Below are positions 6,258 through 15,983 of a stretch of 16,494 nucleotides of DNA, in pieces; position 1 is the stretch's first letter, and each line of letters begins with the position of its first letter. The position numbers and the translations under genes are program-made. The notes below the pieces were generated by a model. It had not been told where the DNA came from. It worked only from the letters and a program-made list of their open reading frames with translations, and searched no databases. This DNA comes from Cytidiella melzeri (taxonomy: Eukaryota > Basidiomycota > Agaricomycetes > Polyporales > Irpicaceae), in contig JABYQR010000609.1 in assembly GCA_022592445.1 (NCBI GenBank), forward strand, positions 1 through 16,494, given 5' to 3'.

Positions 6258-7493
6258 ATGGACCAGAACGCTGCACCCGAGGCCGCCCCAGCTGCCAACC
6301 TGAGCGCCCAGGATATTCTAAACATGTTCGGCATCCTGACGCAAAGAATGGTGGATCTCACCAACCAGGTGGCTGCCCTGACAGCTGCTCAGGCACCAGC
6401 CATTGCCGCAGCAACGCACACATCCCGAGAACGGAGTATTGTCGAAAAGCCGGTCTCTTTTAAGGGAAAGACGTCGTCGGAAGCAAGGCTTTTCCGGCAT
6501 GCTTTCAGTGTCTGGGCCCAGAACCAGGGCAAGGCGTTTTTCCAGCAGGATGCACAAGGCCAGGTCCGGTTGGACAACAATGGTGCGAGGATCTTCGATC
6601 CTCACAAGCTCATCACCAGTGCTCTGTCGTTCATGCAAGACGACGCCGCCGACTGGGCTCGCCCTCATATTGAGGAGCTAGCAAACAGCAAACCAGCTTT
6701 TAGCAACAGCTGGGACACCTTCATCGAGGCGTTCAAAGCCAAATTTGAACCCATTGACGCCATCATGGAGGCAAAAACGAAGATTGCCAATATGAAGCAG
6801 GGTAATAAGACCTTCGCCGCTCATATCTCCGAGTTTGAGACCTGGGCCCCTCGCACTGGCTGGAGCCAGCAGGACCTCTTTGATTGCCTCAAGTCAAGCT
6901 TGAGCACCGAGTACTTGCAGCGCGTCTCGTACTTCCAAACTCGCGCAGCCACCTACGACGCACTCAAAGATCAGTGCAAAGCGGTCGATGCCCAGCTTGC
7001 CGACCTCCGCAACAGCACGGGCAAGGTTATGGTGGACAGCTCGTTGGGACATGGCAAGTCCCACCAACAAGCGTTCCGCGATCCCAACGCTATGGAGATC
7101 GACGCCTCTCGCTTCTCCGCCTCGTTCGACGCCCTTTTTGCTGGACTAGGAAAGCAGGAGATCTTCCAGAAATGGAAGAAAGAGATGAGCAAGCGCTGCT
7201 CGGTTTGTGGTTTGGAGAATCACAAGAAGAGGGATTCAAAGCACCCTGATGACCCGGTGTGCAATCACTGCGGTGGTACTGGTCATTGGGGGGCGGTTTG
7301 CCTGAAGCGACTTCAAGGCGTCCCTAAGGGACAAAAAGTTGCTGCTACCTCGTCGACCTCGTCGACTACTACCCCGGCAAAGCAAGACGCATCCAATGAC
7401 AAGGATGCTAAGATTGCGGCACTCAAGGACATGCTTGACATCCAAAAGAAGCAAATGGATGAGATGGCAGCCAAAATCAATGCGGTTTTTTGA
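6258..7493 (+). CDS. gag: Gypsy copy B Gag, intact 411 residues
   Basis: The ATG at 6258 is chosen because copy A has an ATG at the same place; the frame is open upstream to 6051 but has only TTG there. The N-terminal 60 residues are Ala-rich with a heptad-like helix (NLSAQDILNMFGILTQRM). A retrotransposon-gag core spans about residues 115-235 (DWARPHIEEL, WDTFIEAFKAKFEP, CLKSSLSTEYLQRV). A Cys/His pair (CSVCGLENH, from residue 314) precedes a CCHC knuckle (CNHCGGTGHWGAVC, 335-348), which should bind the RNA. After a Ser/Thr linker comes a Lys/Met-rich helix to the end, DMLDIQKKQMDEM. It forms the virus-like particle coat. There is no stop or shift within it, unlike pol next to it. Confidence 0.93.
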   Translation: MDQNAAPEAAPAANLSAQDILNMFGILTQRMVDLTNQVAALTAAQAPAIAAATHTSRERSIVEKPVSFKGKTSSEARLFRHAFSVWAQNQGKAFFQQDAQGQVRLDNNGARIFDPHKLITSALSFMQDDAADWARPHIEELANSKPAFSNSWDTFIEAFKAKFEPIDAIMEAKTKIANMKQGNKTFAAHISEFETWAPRTGWSQQDLFDCLKSSLSTEYLQRVSYFQTRAATYDALKDQCKAVDAQLADLRNSTGKVMVDSSLGHGKSHQQAFRDPNAMEIDASRFSASFDALFAGLGKQEIFQKWKKEMSKRCSVCGLENHKKRDSKHPDDPVCNHCGGTGHWGAVCLKRLQGVPKGQKVAATSSTSSTTTPAKQDASNDKDAKIAALKDMLDIQKKQMDEMAAKINAVF

Positions 7494-7527
7494 AACGGAC
7501 TCGTGACACAGCCGCAGCTGCGAGTCC
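7485..7527 (+). promoter_or_regulatory. Candidate -1 frameshift signal at the gag-pol junction
   Basis: Gag ends GTT TTT TGA; pol is open in the -1 frame across this point. Six T (7486-7491) are followed after 5 nt by GGACTCG (7497-7503), a 17-nt loop, and CGAGTCC (7521-7527), a perfect 7-bp GC-rich stem. Copy A keeps the six T and six of the seven pairs. The run is not a classic X XXY YYZ heptamer, so slippage would be TTT in the P site next to the stop. Confidence 0.55.
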
Positions 7528-10500
7528 CCCTGATACCCTGTCCTTGTCTCCTTCGTTGTCTTCCTTGTCTTCTGCCTCGTGTACCATAGCAACTCCGTGC
7601 CTGTCGTCTGCTGTCTCTGCATGTACTATATCATCTCTAGACCGGTTATCGTCTCATTTCCGAATACATGTACTAGTAAAAGGTCTGAATAGAAGCATTT
7701 GTGTTCCTGCCATGATCGATTCAGGAGCTACAGCTTTATTCATCAGTCATCAGTTCGTCAAAAAGCATAAGATTATCCAGCACCCGCTAGAAAGGGTTAT
7801 CTCATTGCATAATATCGACGGAACTAAGAATAAAGCGGGCGGATTAACACACTTCGTTCGACTTACACTTACTGTTGGAGACCACACAGAAAAGGCAGAG
7901 TTTCTCGTCACGGACTTGGGTCCAGAAGACATCATACTTGGGCTACCTTGGCTCAAGCGCGTAAACCCTACCGTCAACTGGGAAAAAGGAGAAATGACAA
8001 TTCTGAGCGGCTCGGAAGAATCTCCTAACGAACCTTTCCAGAAGTTTGACGGTAATCGCAAAGAACATAGGCAGTGGGTTAAAGCCGGTATTATCCAAGA
8101 CACCACTGACGAAGTCTGGTGTATGGCCGGCTTCACCTACTCTACTAAGCTTGCTGCCGAAGCAAACGAAGCTAAAGCTCATCGCTCCTTCGAAGACATT
8201 GTTCCTCAGAGTACCATAGACACGCTAAAGTCTTCTCTGAGGAAGAGTCTAATCGGCTACCCCAGCATCAGCCCTGGGACCATTCGATTGATCTCAAACC
8301 AGACGCTCCTGAGACCATCAAATCGAAAGTTTACCCTATGCCCCTGAATGAACAAGCCGAGCTTGACAAGTTCATCCAGGAGAACCTATCCAAAGGTTAC
8401 ATCACACCTTCTAAGTCTCCGATGGCTTCTCCAGTCTTCTTCATCAAAAAGAAGGATAACAAACTCCGACTTATTCAGGACTACAGAAAATCAACAACAT
8501 TACTGTAAAGAATTGCTACACTCTACCGCTTGCCACCGATATCATCAATAAGCTCAAGGTGCAAAGATCTTCACCAAGTTCGATGTTTGTTGGGGATATC
8601 ACAATGTCCGCATCAAAGAAGGAGATGAGTACAAAGCGGCTTTCGTTACCAATCGAGGACTCTTCGAACCTAAAGTCATGTTCTTCGGTCTCACAAACTC
8701 ACCCGCACCTTCCAAGCTCTGATGGACAACATCTTCGCCGACCTCGTCGCCGAGGGCAAAGTGGCTGTCTATCTAGATGACATCTAGATCTGGAGTAACA
8801 ACCTGACAGAGCACCGCAAGGTTGTTCATGAAGTCCTTGAGCGACTTCAGCAGCACGATCTGTATCTTTGTCCGGAAAAGTGCGAGTTTGAGAAATCTGA
8901 GATCGAGTACCTCGGATTGATCATTGCGCCGGCGAAGTAGCTATGGACCCTGTCAAAGTCCAAGCAGTTTCTACGTGGCCCACACCCAAGAACCTCAAAG
9001 AAGTTAGAGGGTTCATCGGGTTTGCCAACTTCTACCGACGCTTCATCCAAGACTTCTCAAAGCACGCACGGCCTCTACACGACCTGACTAAGAAGGACGT
9101 ACCATTCGTCTGGGGTCCAGCACAGCAGACTGCCTTCACGCTGCTAAAGAAGGCCTTTACCACTAAGCCTATCTTGGCAGTCTGGGACCCTGAACTCCCT
9201 ACACGTCTAGAAGTCGATGCCTCGGGCTGGCGACCGGTGGAATCATCTGCCAGAAATCGAAGGAAGATGGATTCTACCACCCTATCGCCTACCGATCCGC
9301 ATCTATGACTGAAGCCGAACGTAACTATGAAATCTTTGATCGAGAGATGTTAGCCGTCACCGAGGCTCTCAAAGATTGGCGCCACTACCTTGAGGGGCTC
9401 AAGGAACCGTTTGAGATCTGGACAGATCACGCAAACCTGCAGTACTGGAAGACTGCGCAACACCTCACTCGACGTCAAGCACGTTGGTTATTACTCTTGG
9501 CTGACTTCGACTTCGTATTGGTACACAAGCCCGGTAGTACCATGATACAAGCTGATCCTCTCTCTTGTCTTCACTCTCACGCTGTCACGGACGAAGAAGA
9601 CAACAAGGATCAGGTGGTACTGAAACCGGAACACTTCCAGATCCTCGCTACCAGTGCGCTCGCCACTGCTTCTCCACTCGAATCAAAGATCCGAGAATGC
9701 ACGGAGCAAGAAGCAGAAGTCGCACAAGCTCTCGCGACCCTCGCAAGAAGGGTCCTCGCAAACTTGTCGGCGGTTTACTCGAATGGGAAGAGAGTGACGG
9801 GCTCATCTATTACAAGGGAAAACTCTACATCCCTAACAACAAAGAGCTCCGTCATGAAATTGTCAAATCTTGCCATGACACACCCACGGCTGGTCATCCG
9901 GGCAAACACGGCACCATAGAGCTAGTCTCACGACACTATTGGTGGCCAAAGATGAATGCCTTCATCGAGACTTACGTACTAGGTTGTGATCGCTGCCAAC
10001 GCTACAAGTCAGCTCCACACCCTAAAGCAGTACTACAGCCTCAGGAAACTCCGGCCGGACCTTGGGAACACATCGGAGTGGATCTCATCACTCAGCTGCC
10101 ACCCTCTAAGGGATTCGATTCGATCGCGGTCTACGTCGACAATTATTCCGATCAAACGCACATCATCCCTACTACCACTAAGGTTAACGCTGAGGGGATT
10201 GCCGATCTACATTACAAAGAAGTGTTCCGACTTCACGGCATTCCCAAGAAGGTGTTCTCTGACCGAGGACCCCAGTTTGAAGCGCGCTTCATGCGTGCTC
10301 TCTATCACCGCCTAGGCATAGAGACTGGTTTTACGACCGCCTATCATCCACAAGGTAATGGCAAAGTCGAACGCAAAAACCAGGATATCGAACAGTACCT
10401 GCGTCTATTCTGTCAGCAACGACAAGACGACTGGGTCGATCATCTGCCGGCGGCTGAGTTTGCACTCAACTCGCGAGTACATGCGGGTAATTCACAAACA

Positions 10501-11283
10501 CCGTTTGAGGTCATCTACAGATATCGCCCCGACTTCACCATACCAGTTGGCAAGCGAAGTAATATCCCATCGCTTGATGAGCGCCTTGACAACATGGCTT
10601 GAGTACGCAAAGAGACCGAAGCAGCCCTTCGTCTAAGCAAAGAAAAGATGAAGCAACTCTACGAATCTGAGAAGCGATCTCCACGCGTCTTCTAGGTGGG
10701 CGACATGGTCTGGCTGAATGCTAAGAACGTTCAGATCCACCAGGCTACCCCTAAACTCGGTCCTCGACAACTCGGCCCGTACAAAGTCATCGAACGCATC
10801 AGCGATCTTGACTACAAACTCGATCTACCCAGCTATCTCCGAATCCACCCTGTCTTCCATATCAACCGTCTAAGTCCCTGGCACGACAACGGCAAAGACG
10901 TACCCCCACCTCCTGAGCCTATTGTCATAGACGGAGAAGAGCAGTACGTTGTCAAGAAAGTGCTAGACAGCAGGCTACACGGACGATGGAAGAAACTACA
11001 ATTCCTAGTCAAATGGGAAGGGTATTCAGACGGACATAATAGCTGGGAACCGGTTGAAAACCTCGAGAATAGTCAAGAAGCGATTGACGACTTCTACAAA
11101 GCAAACCCCGGAGCGCCCCGGGTCATCAAAGCTTCACTCTTCGCGGATCTCCGCTCGCACTTTCGGGAATTCAATACCCAGACCGACCCCGCTTTCCTTC
11201 GCACGATCTATCCATCTACATACAATCTTAGCTGGGATGAAGGCAAACACATCGGTCTGGATATCTCAAGAACATCACACTGA
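7490..11283 (+). pseudogene. pol: Gypsy (chromovirus) copy B pol: protease, RT, RNase H, integrase, chromodomain
   Basis: Order: aspartic protease (MIDSGAT, DSG at 7718-7726; LGLPWLKRVN near 7940), RT (YLDD at 8770-8781), RNase H (LEVDASG near 9214; WTDHANLQYW near 9420), integrase zinc region (HEIVKSCH...GHPGKHG...CDRC), catalytic core with D at 10081-10083, D at 10261-10263 and E at 10369-10371, then chromodomain (10945-11109). This order is typical of Tf1/sushi-like Ty3 elements. Seven one-base deletions shift the frame near 8210, 8489, 8559, 8707, 8931, 9228 and 9744. Stops lie at 8785-8787 (right after YLDDI), 10600-10602 and 10693-10695. It cannot make a full Pol. Its first codon in frame is TTG, so it is expected to be made only by frameshifting from gag. 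Confidence 0.93.
10945..11109 (+). other. Chromodomain at the integrase C-terminus
   Basis: The translation YVVKKVLDSR...LQFLVKWEGYSDGHNSWEPVENL..AIDDFY has the three-strand plus C-terminal helix pattern of chromodomains, with the aromatic positions Y, W and W present (YVV, VKW, SWEP). In chromoviruses this module guides integration to chromatin carrying methylated histone H3. The module is uninterrupted in this copy although pol is broken upstream. Confidence 0.85.
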
Positions 11284-11429
11284 CGGGTAACGTCAAGTCA
11301 ACGACACCAGAAGGGGAGAAACTTCCTAGCATCCTTCTGACTAGACAATCGGGGCAATTCTGCTGAATCCCTGTAGACGGGTAGAAGACCTCTATCACCA
11401 CAGCACAGTGATGCTTTGCGAGGACGCTC
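11284..11429 (+). other. 3' untranslated part of gypsy copy B
   Basis: This follows the pol stop and has no coding signal. AGAAGGGGAGAA at 11309-11320 resembles a polypurine tract, but no TGTCATGG LTR start follows. I read this as B being interrupted by the copia element before its 3' LTR. The bases before the copia LTR are cgctc (11425-11429), the expected target duplication. Confidence 0.5.
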
Positions 11430-11600
11430 TGTTAGATAGCTATGAAAGTAGAGGAAAGTGTTGAGAGAGCAAGACTGAGAGGGATCACACAGTGGGAGTT
11501 GGGGATCAAAAAGTGCGTATCGTTGCATTGATCAGAGTAAGTTATATGTACGGTAACTACGGCGCTCGTACGTTGAGCGTCTAATTTATATAGTCGAACA
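11430..11600 (-). mobile_element. Copia 3' LTR, about 171 bp
   Basis: On the minus strand it starts TGTTCGACTATATAAAT directly after a purine tract and after the copia pol stop, which fixes its 5' border at 11600. The other border is taken at 11430 because the sequence ends TATCTAACA there, giving inverted ends TGTTcGA/TCtAACA. The 5' LTR is outside the window, so the 3' border is not proven and could lie further left. A TATA box (TATATAAAT) is only about 9 nt from the start, so U3 would be very short. Confidence 0.55.
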
Positions 11601-11608
11601 CTCCCCTT
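11601..11608 (-). other. Copia polypurine tract
   Basis: AAGGGGAG on the minus strand abuts the TG start of the 3' LTR and overlaps the end of the pol stop codon region (TGA at 11608-11610). This is the usual place for the plus-strand primer. Confidence 0.7.
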
Positions 11609-11913
11609 CAAGCACGAATATGAAGTAGTTCATTGAAGTGCTTGAGTTTTTCGAGAGGTAGTGCTTTAGTAAGTGTATCAGCACGTTGATCGTTAGAAGA
11701 TATATGATGAATAGTTATTTACTTCTTGAGTACACGATCACTGATGAAATTCTTACGAATTTCGAAGTGTTTAGTTCGTTGCGAATGTTGCTCGTCCGGT
11801 GAGCTAACAATGGCAATAGTTGATGCACTGTCAGTATACATTTTGACAGGATCCATAGTACAGTTAAGTAGTTCGTCAATGAGTGCTTTTAGATATATAG
11901 CCTCAGTTGATGC
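11608..11913 (-). pseudogene. Copia RNase H, C-terminal fragment
   Basis: It continues the RNase H from the split at 12670: TEAIYLKAL, then MYTDSAST (catalytic D), KHFEIRKNFI, and after a TAA at 11719-11721 ITIHHISSNDQRADTLTKALP to the final TGA at 11608-11610. HI.....ADTLTKAL is the standard end of copia Pol. The TAA replaces one codon, probably GAA. It is separated from the rest by a gypsy solo LTR. Confidence 0.88.
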
Positions 11914-12669
11914 TGTCATGGATGGCCTGACTAGCCCTTAATTTTCGCAATTTACCTCTAGTTTTTATCTGTAAAACTCCGGGCTACAACCTAGTTTCAA
12001 TTCTCTTTGCATAAACTCCTTTGCACGTCTATTAAGCGCCCGTATCACGTGGCTTAGACGCTCCACACGGTCACATTACTTGCTACTACGTCACACTGGC
12101 ATGTGACTTAGCTTAAGTAAGACCACATGGCTACAAGCACATGGCTCAGCCCATAGCTAGGGTTTGATGTCATAAATGACGTCCACATGGACTCCTTTTG
12201 TTCTTTCCTTATTGTTCTCTTTATGGAAGGATGTTCTCACAGGTGTGGGAATGGAATACAATAGTTGGTCTCCTTTTAGATAGATTCTCTCACGGGTAGA
12301 GTTCTTGGCAAGGTCTAGACAATAGCTATTGTTCTCCTTTAGGTAGTTCTTTTGTTCTTTGTTCACACGGCTTCTTGCAAAGCCTGCCCTCAACATGGTC
12401 TGTGCGCAGGTCCCTGAAGTCTATATATACTGCTACATGTACGCTCCTAGCCCCCCATCTCGACCTCTTGGTCTTTACTGGGCTAGGTAAGCCACCCCCT
12501 CTTGTACTATATAGCTGGTAGTACAAATACTAACTTGGTCTTTACTGGGCTAGCTACCTGAATAAGGTTTATAGTTGGTGAGAGCATTGTGCTACACGCC
12601 TGCCACCACCTCGTCGTCGTCGTCCACATTGTGTCCCTGTTTGTCACGTCGAGCCCTGTCTCCGTGTCA
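11914..12669 (+). mobile_element. Solo gypsy-family LTR inside copia RNase H (LTR3), 756 bp
   Basis: It begins TGTCATGGATGGCC and ends CTCCGTGTCA, with a perfect duplication gatgc at 11909-11913 and 12670-12674. Removing it and one repeat restores the RNase H frame (ALAHA then STEAIYL). It is 756 bp, the same as LTR2, with TATATATA at 12422-12429, ATCTCGACCT at 12457-12466 and the intron-like segment at 12487-12553. It stands opposite to the copia, so its promoter points into the copia coding region from the antisense side. It is inserted in an element that itself lies in copy B, so it is the latest insertion seen. Confidence 0.95.
12487..12553 (+). other. Intron-like segment in LTR3
   Basis: GTAAGC at 12487, TACTAAC at 12528-12534 and TAG at 12551-12553 give 67 nt. 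Bases between differ from LTR2 but the three splice signals do not. Confidence 0.4.
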
Positions 12670-14957
12670 GATGCATGCGCTAAGGCATATAATTCGGCTT
12701 CGGTGACCGATAGTGTTACGAGTGAACCGCGCTTACTTGACCAAGAGATAAGCGAGTCATTGTATGTAAAGGTATAGCCCATTATTGGTTTATTGCTGTA
12801 TGTAGTCATACCGTCAGAATCAGCGTATCCGACAAGTGAAGTATTAGTAGTAGTTGCTTGGTTTCCTAGGACAAGCCAGTAATCGTATGTTCCCTTCAAG
12901 TATAGGTAACACTGTTTAGCTGCAGCAAAGTGTTCCTTAGAAGGGTCAGCTAAGTATCGTGCAAGTTGACCAGTGCAGTATGCAACGTCTGGTCGAGTAC
13001 AGTCAGCGACGTATCGTAAACCACCAACTAAAGACATGTATTGTTTAATAGCGTCAGCGTCCTGACGAGGTTCTTTCGAGTCACGGGGGGCTAAGTTGTG
13101 CTCGTGTATCATAGGAGTACGGCGTGTATGATCATGGTCAAAGTTGTTTCGTTTGAGTATAGTTTTAATATAATCGCGTTGACAAAGCTTGATAACACCA
13201 GAGGCTTTGTCGTAATCGATCTCCATGCCAAGCATCCAGTGGATAGTACCACCGTTTGTTACTTCGACATGTTGTCTAAGTGCTATCTCGAATTGTTCAG
13301 CAACAACAGAAGTGATAGTACAGAGAGTAATATCGTTGACATGAACAGCGAGTATAAGTATTAGTTTGTCTCCCCTGTAAAGGTAGAAGACAGTGTTATC
13401 GTAGTCTGAACGCTTGAGTCCAAGTTGGAAAAGTATATCGCATAGTACCTTGTACCAGCGACGTCCGGCTTGTTTAAGGCCATAGATAGTTTTGCGTAAT
13501 TTAAGTACCCAGCCCTTAGGCAAGTTGGGCAGTAAGTCGCCTGGCGGCAGACGAAGATAAAGATCTTCATCATCGTTAATTTTACCGTATAAGTAAGCAG
13601 ACTTAACATCGAGTTGGTTAATCTCGAAGTGTAGTGAAGCCGCAAGTGTAAGTATGAGTCGCATAGAACTCATGCGCGCGACTGGAGCGAACAAGTCGTT
13701 TGCATAGTAATCAATACCATCGCGCTGAGAGTATCCTTGCGCAACAAGTCTTGACTTGAGTTTAGTAACTTTGCCATGTTCGTACTTAGTCTTGTAGACG
13801 AAGCAAGAACCAGTAATGTTGGCATTTGGCGGCGGGATACAGTATTCCCAAGTGCCGAGTTGTTCTAGTGTATCAACCTCAAGTTTCATAGACTTAAACC
13901 AATTGTCTTTGAGAGGGTGATTAAGTACATCTTTGAAAGTGACAGGGTCACCAACGTCCTCAGCATAGTAAGCGTTAAACTCAGTTAAGTAGAAAGCAAT
14001 GTTAGTGTCTACTTCGTCGTAATTTAGTCCACGAGCTTTACGCAATAGTTGAGGAGTTCTGTTGGAACGCCTTGGACCAGTAGGGTCAGGCTCGTCGATT
14101 TCCGTTGGTTCTATGTGAGGGTTGTCCTCAAGTTCAAGTTGTTTTTCAGCAGTAAGTTTCTCGACATTTGGTCCTTTCTTCCCTTCAATTTGTATTGTAG
14201 AGTCAACAAATTGTAAGTTACATTCAACTCCGACATGTTGTCCGAAGTAAACATAGTGACCTTTAGAGTGTTCAGCAAAGCCTATCCAGACTCCCCTTTT
14301 ACCCTTAGATGCTAGTTTATTTGTGCAATATTCGTTGTATACGATGCACGGCTGACCAAAGACTTGAAGTCCATCAAGGTTAGCATCTGTGCCATATCGC
14401 TTAAAGTAAGGAGTTTTGTAGTTAAGTATAGTACGAGGAGAACGATTGTACACATACATCGCGTATAATGCAGCGTACCACCATAGTCGATTTGGTAAAG
14501 ATGCAGTATGCAGGTTTACTCGAATCAAGTTCATAATAGTTTGATGTACACGCTCAGCAACACCGTTTTGCTCAGGAGTATCATGTACAGTAAGACGTAG
14601 TATAGTTCCTTGAGTTTTCAAGTAAGCAGTCATAGCTTTACTGGTAAAGACACCGTCGTTATCGGCTTGAAGTATCTTGACACGAATATCATATTGCGTC
14701 AACAGTTCAGTAGAGAAAATGACCCATTGAGTATAGGCGTCATCTTTAGTCACTAGTGGTGCCAGTACTAACCATCTAGTAGCATCGTCGACGATAGTCA
14801 ACCAGTATTTATGTTTACCAGTAATCGACGCTGTGGGTAGAGGCCCAAAGATGTCGATATGAAAGTGATCTCCGAAAGCTTCAGCTAACAATGAAGAACG
14901 AAGTTTAGGTACAGTATTGCGATGGATATTGTTAAGTAAACAATCCTCGCACGGAGT
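12670..14957 (-). pseudogene. pol: Copia pol: integrase, reverse transcriptase, RNase H N-terminal part
   Basis: The frame is open from the TAA at 14958-14960 to the inserted LTR. It starts with the second half of the integrase zinc region (TPCEDCLLNNIHR), then the core: HIDIFGPLP, QADND (D at 14661-14663), NGVAERVHQT (E at 14553-14555). RVT_2-type RT follows: LVAQGYSQRDGIDY, FAPVARMSSMR, QLDVKSAYL (D at 13608-13610), LRKTIYGLKQAGRRWY. The YVDD box reads HVND (13332-13343): the first Asp is Asn (AAC at 13335-13337), which should abolish polymerase activity. RNase H begins with VGYADSD and SVTEAELYALAHA, then is cut by LTR3. About 760 codons without a frameshift suggest a fairly recent element. 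Confidence 0.93.
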
Positions 14958-15983
14958 TTAAGTATGGTCAGTTATATGATCAGTAATGATTGACGAAGTT
15001 TGAAGTAGTTTCTTGATCATGAAGTAACTTAGATGACCGAGTTTTTTATGTAGTTCAAGTAGAGTAATGCCAGTTCTATGCACGCTTGCTAAAGAAGTCA
15101 CTCGAGTTGATGATAGCGTGTATAAATCATTTGATTTTCTAACAACAGCCACACAAGTCGAGTTCGAGTCGTATATAGTACAAAGATTGTTATAAAACGT
15201 AAAACGATAATCAGAGTCCAGTTTTCCAACGCTGATTAAAGTAAAAGGTAGAGTTGAGTTGCAGTAGACGTTCTTTAGCAATAGTTCAGTAAGCTTACCA
15301 CTTTCCTGTTCCACCTCGAGTACCATGTCACCAGCGAGTTTCAAAACTAGTTGTTCTGAGTTGGCAACAGTCAGTACGATAGTTGGTACGGAGTGAACAT
15401 TGAAAAGTAAGTCTCGATACGGCGTACAGTGTATAGTCGCGCCAGTATCAAGAATATGTACTGACTCGTCTGTTGACGAAGTCGCATACAGCGGAAGTAG
15501 AGTAGGAAAAGTAGTAGTAAGCGAAGTACTTACAAGCATAGTGACGTCGGACTCAGAGAGAGCCGACACCCATGCGCTCTGGTTGCGACGAGGAGTAGTT
15601 GTCGACGGACCAGCAACAGCGGGAGTAGTGACAACAGCAGCGGCAGTGGCAGCTTTGCCCTTGGCACCAGCAGCAACAGACTTCCGGGTGATACCCTTCC
15701 TCTTCATCGCCTCCTTGGACTTCTCTGTCCAGGGCGAAGGGCAAGTAGGCCTTGTGTGGCCTGTCTCGTTACAGTTGTAACACTTCATCTTTGAAGTGTC
15801 ACGAACGGACTTCTCCTTAGAGTAAGGAGCGGCGGCCGCACGAGCGGAGGAAGTGGCTTTCGCCGGACGTTTGACACGCTTGTCGACTGCTGGCGACGCG
15901 GCGGATGAACCACCAGCGGGCCTATCGCGAGGGACAAGGGTTGACGAACCCTTGGACCGAGAGCGGTCAAGTGGATGAGCGAG
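14958..15983 (-). pseudogene. Copia gag C-terminus, protease and pre-integrase region
   Basis: Between the TGA at 15984-15986 and the TAA at 14958-14960 the frame is open. It holds a basic, Ala/Ser-rich gag tail, a CCHC knuckle (CYNCNETGHTRPTC, 15741-15782), a Lys/Ala-rich linker, an aspartic protease (HILDTGATIHCTP, DTG at 15441-15449), and the gag-pre-integrase segment with LHKKLGHLSYF, the HH half of the integrase HHCC finger. The CC half (CEDC) lies just past the TAA in the same frame, so the stop splits one domain. Gag and pol are one frame, as in most copia elements. Confidence 0.9.

Noticed and set aside
11914..12669. LTR3 as the 3' LTR of gypsy copy B
   Set aside because: It lies within the copia RNase H with its own perfect duplication gatgc, so it is an independent solo LTR.
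15400..15780. 126-codon plus-strand frame opposite copia gag-protease
   Set aside because: Antisense shadow of a region with CCHC and DTG motifs in the true frame.
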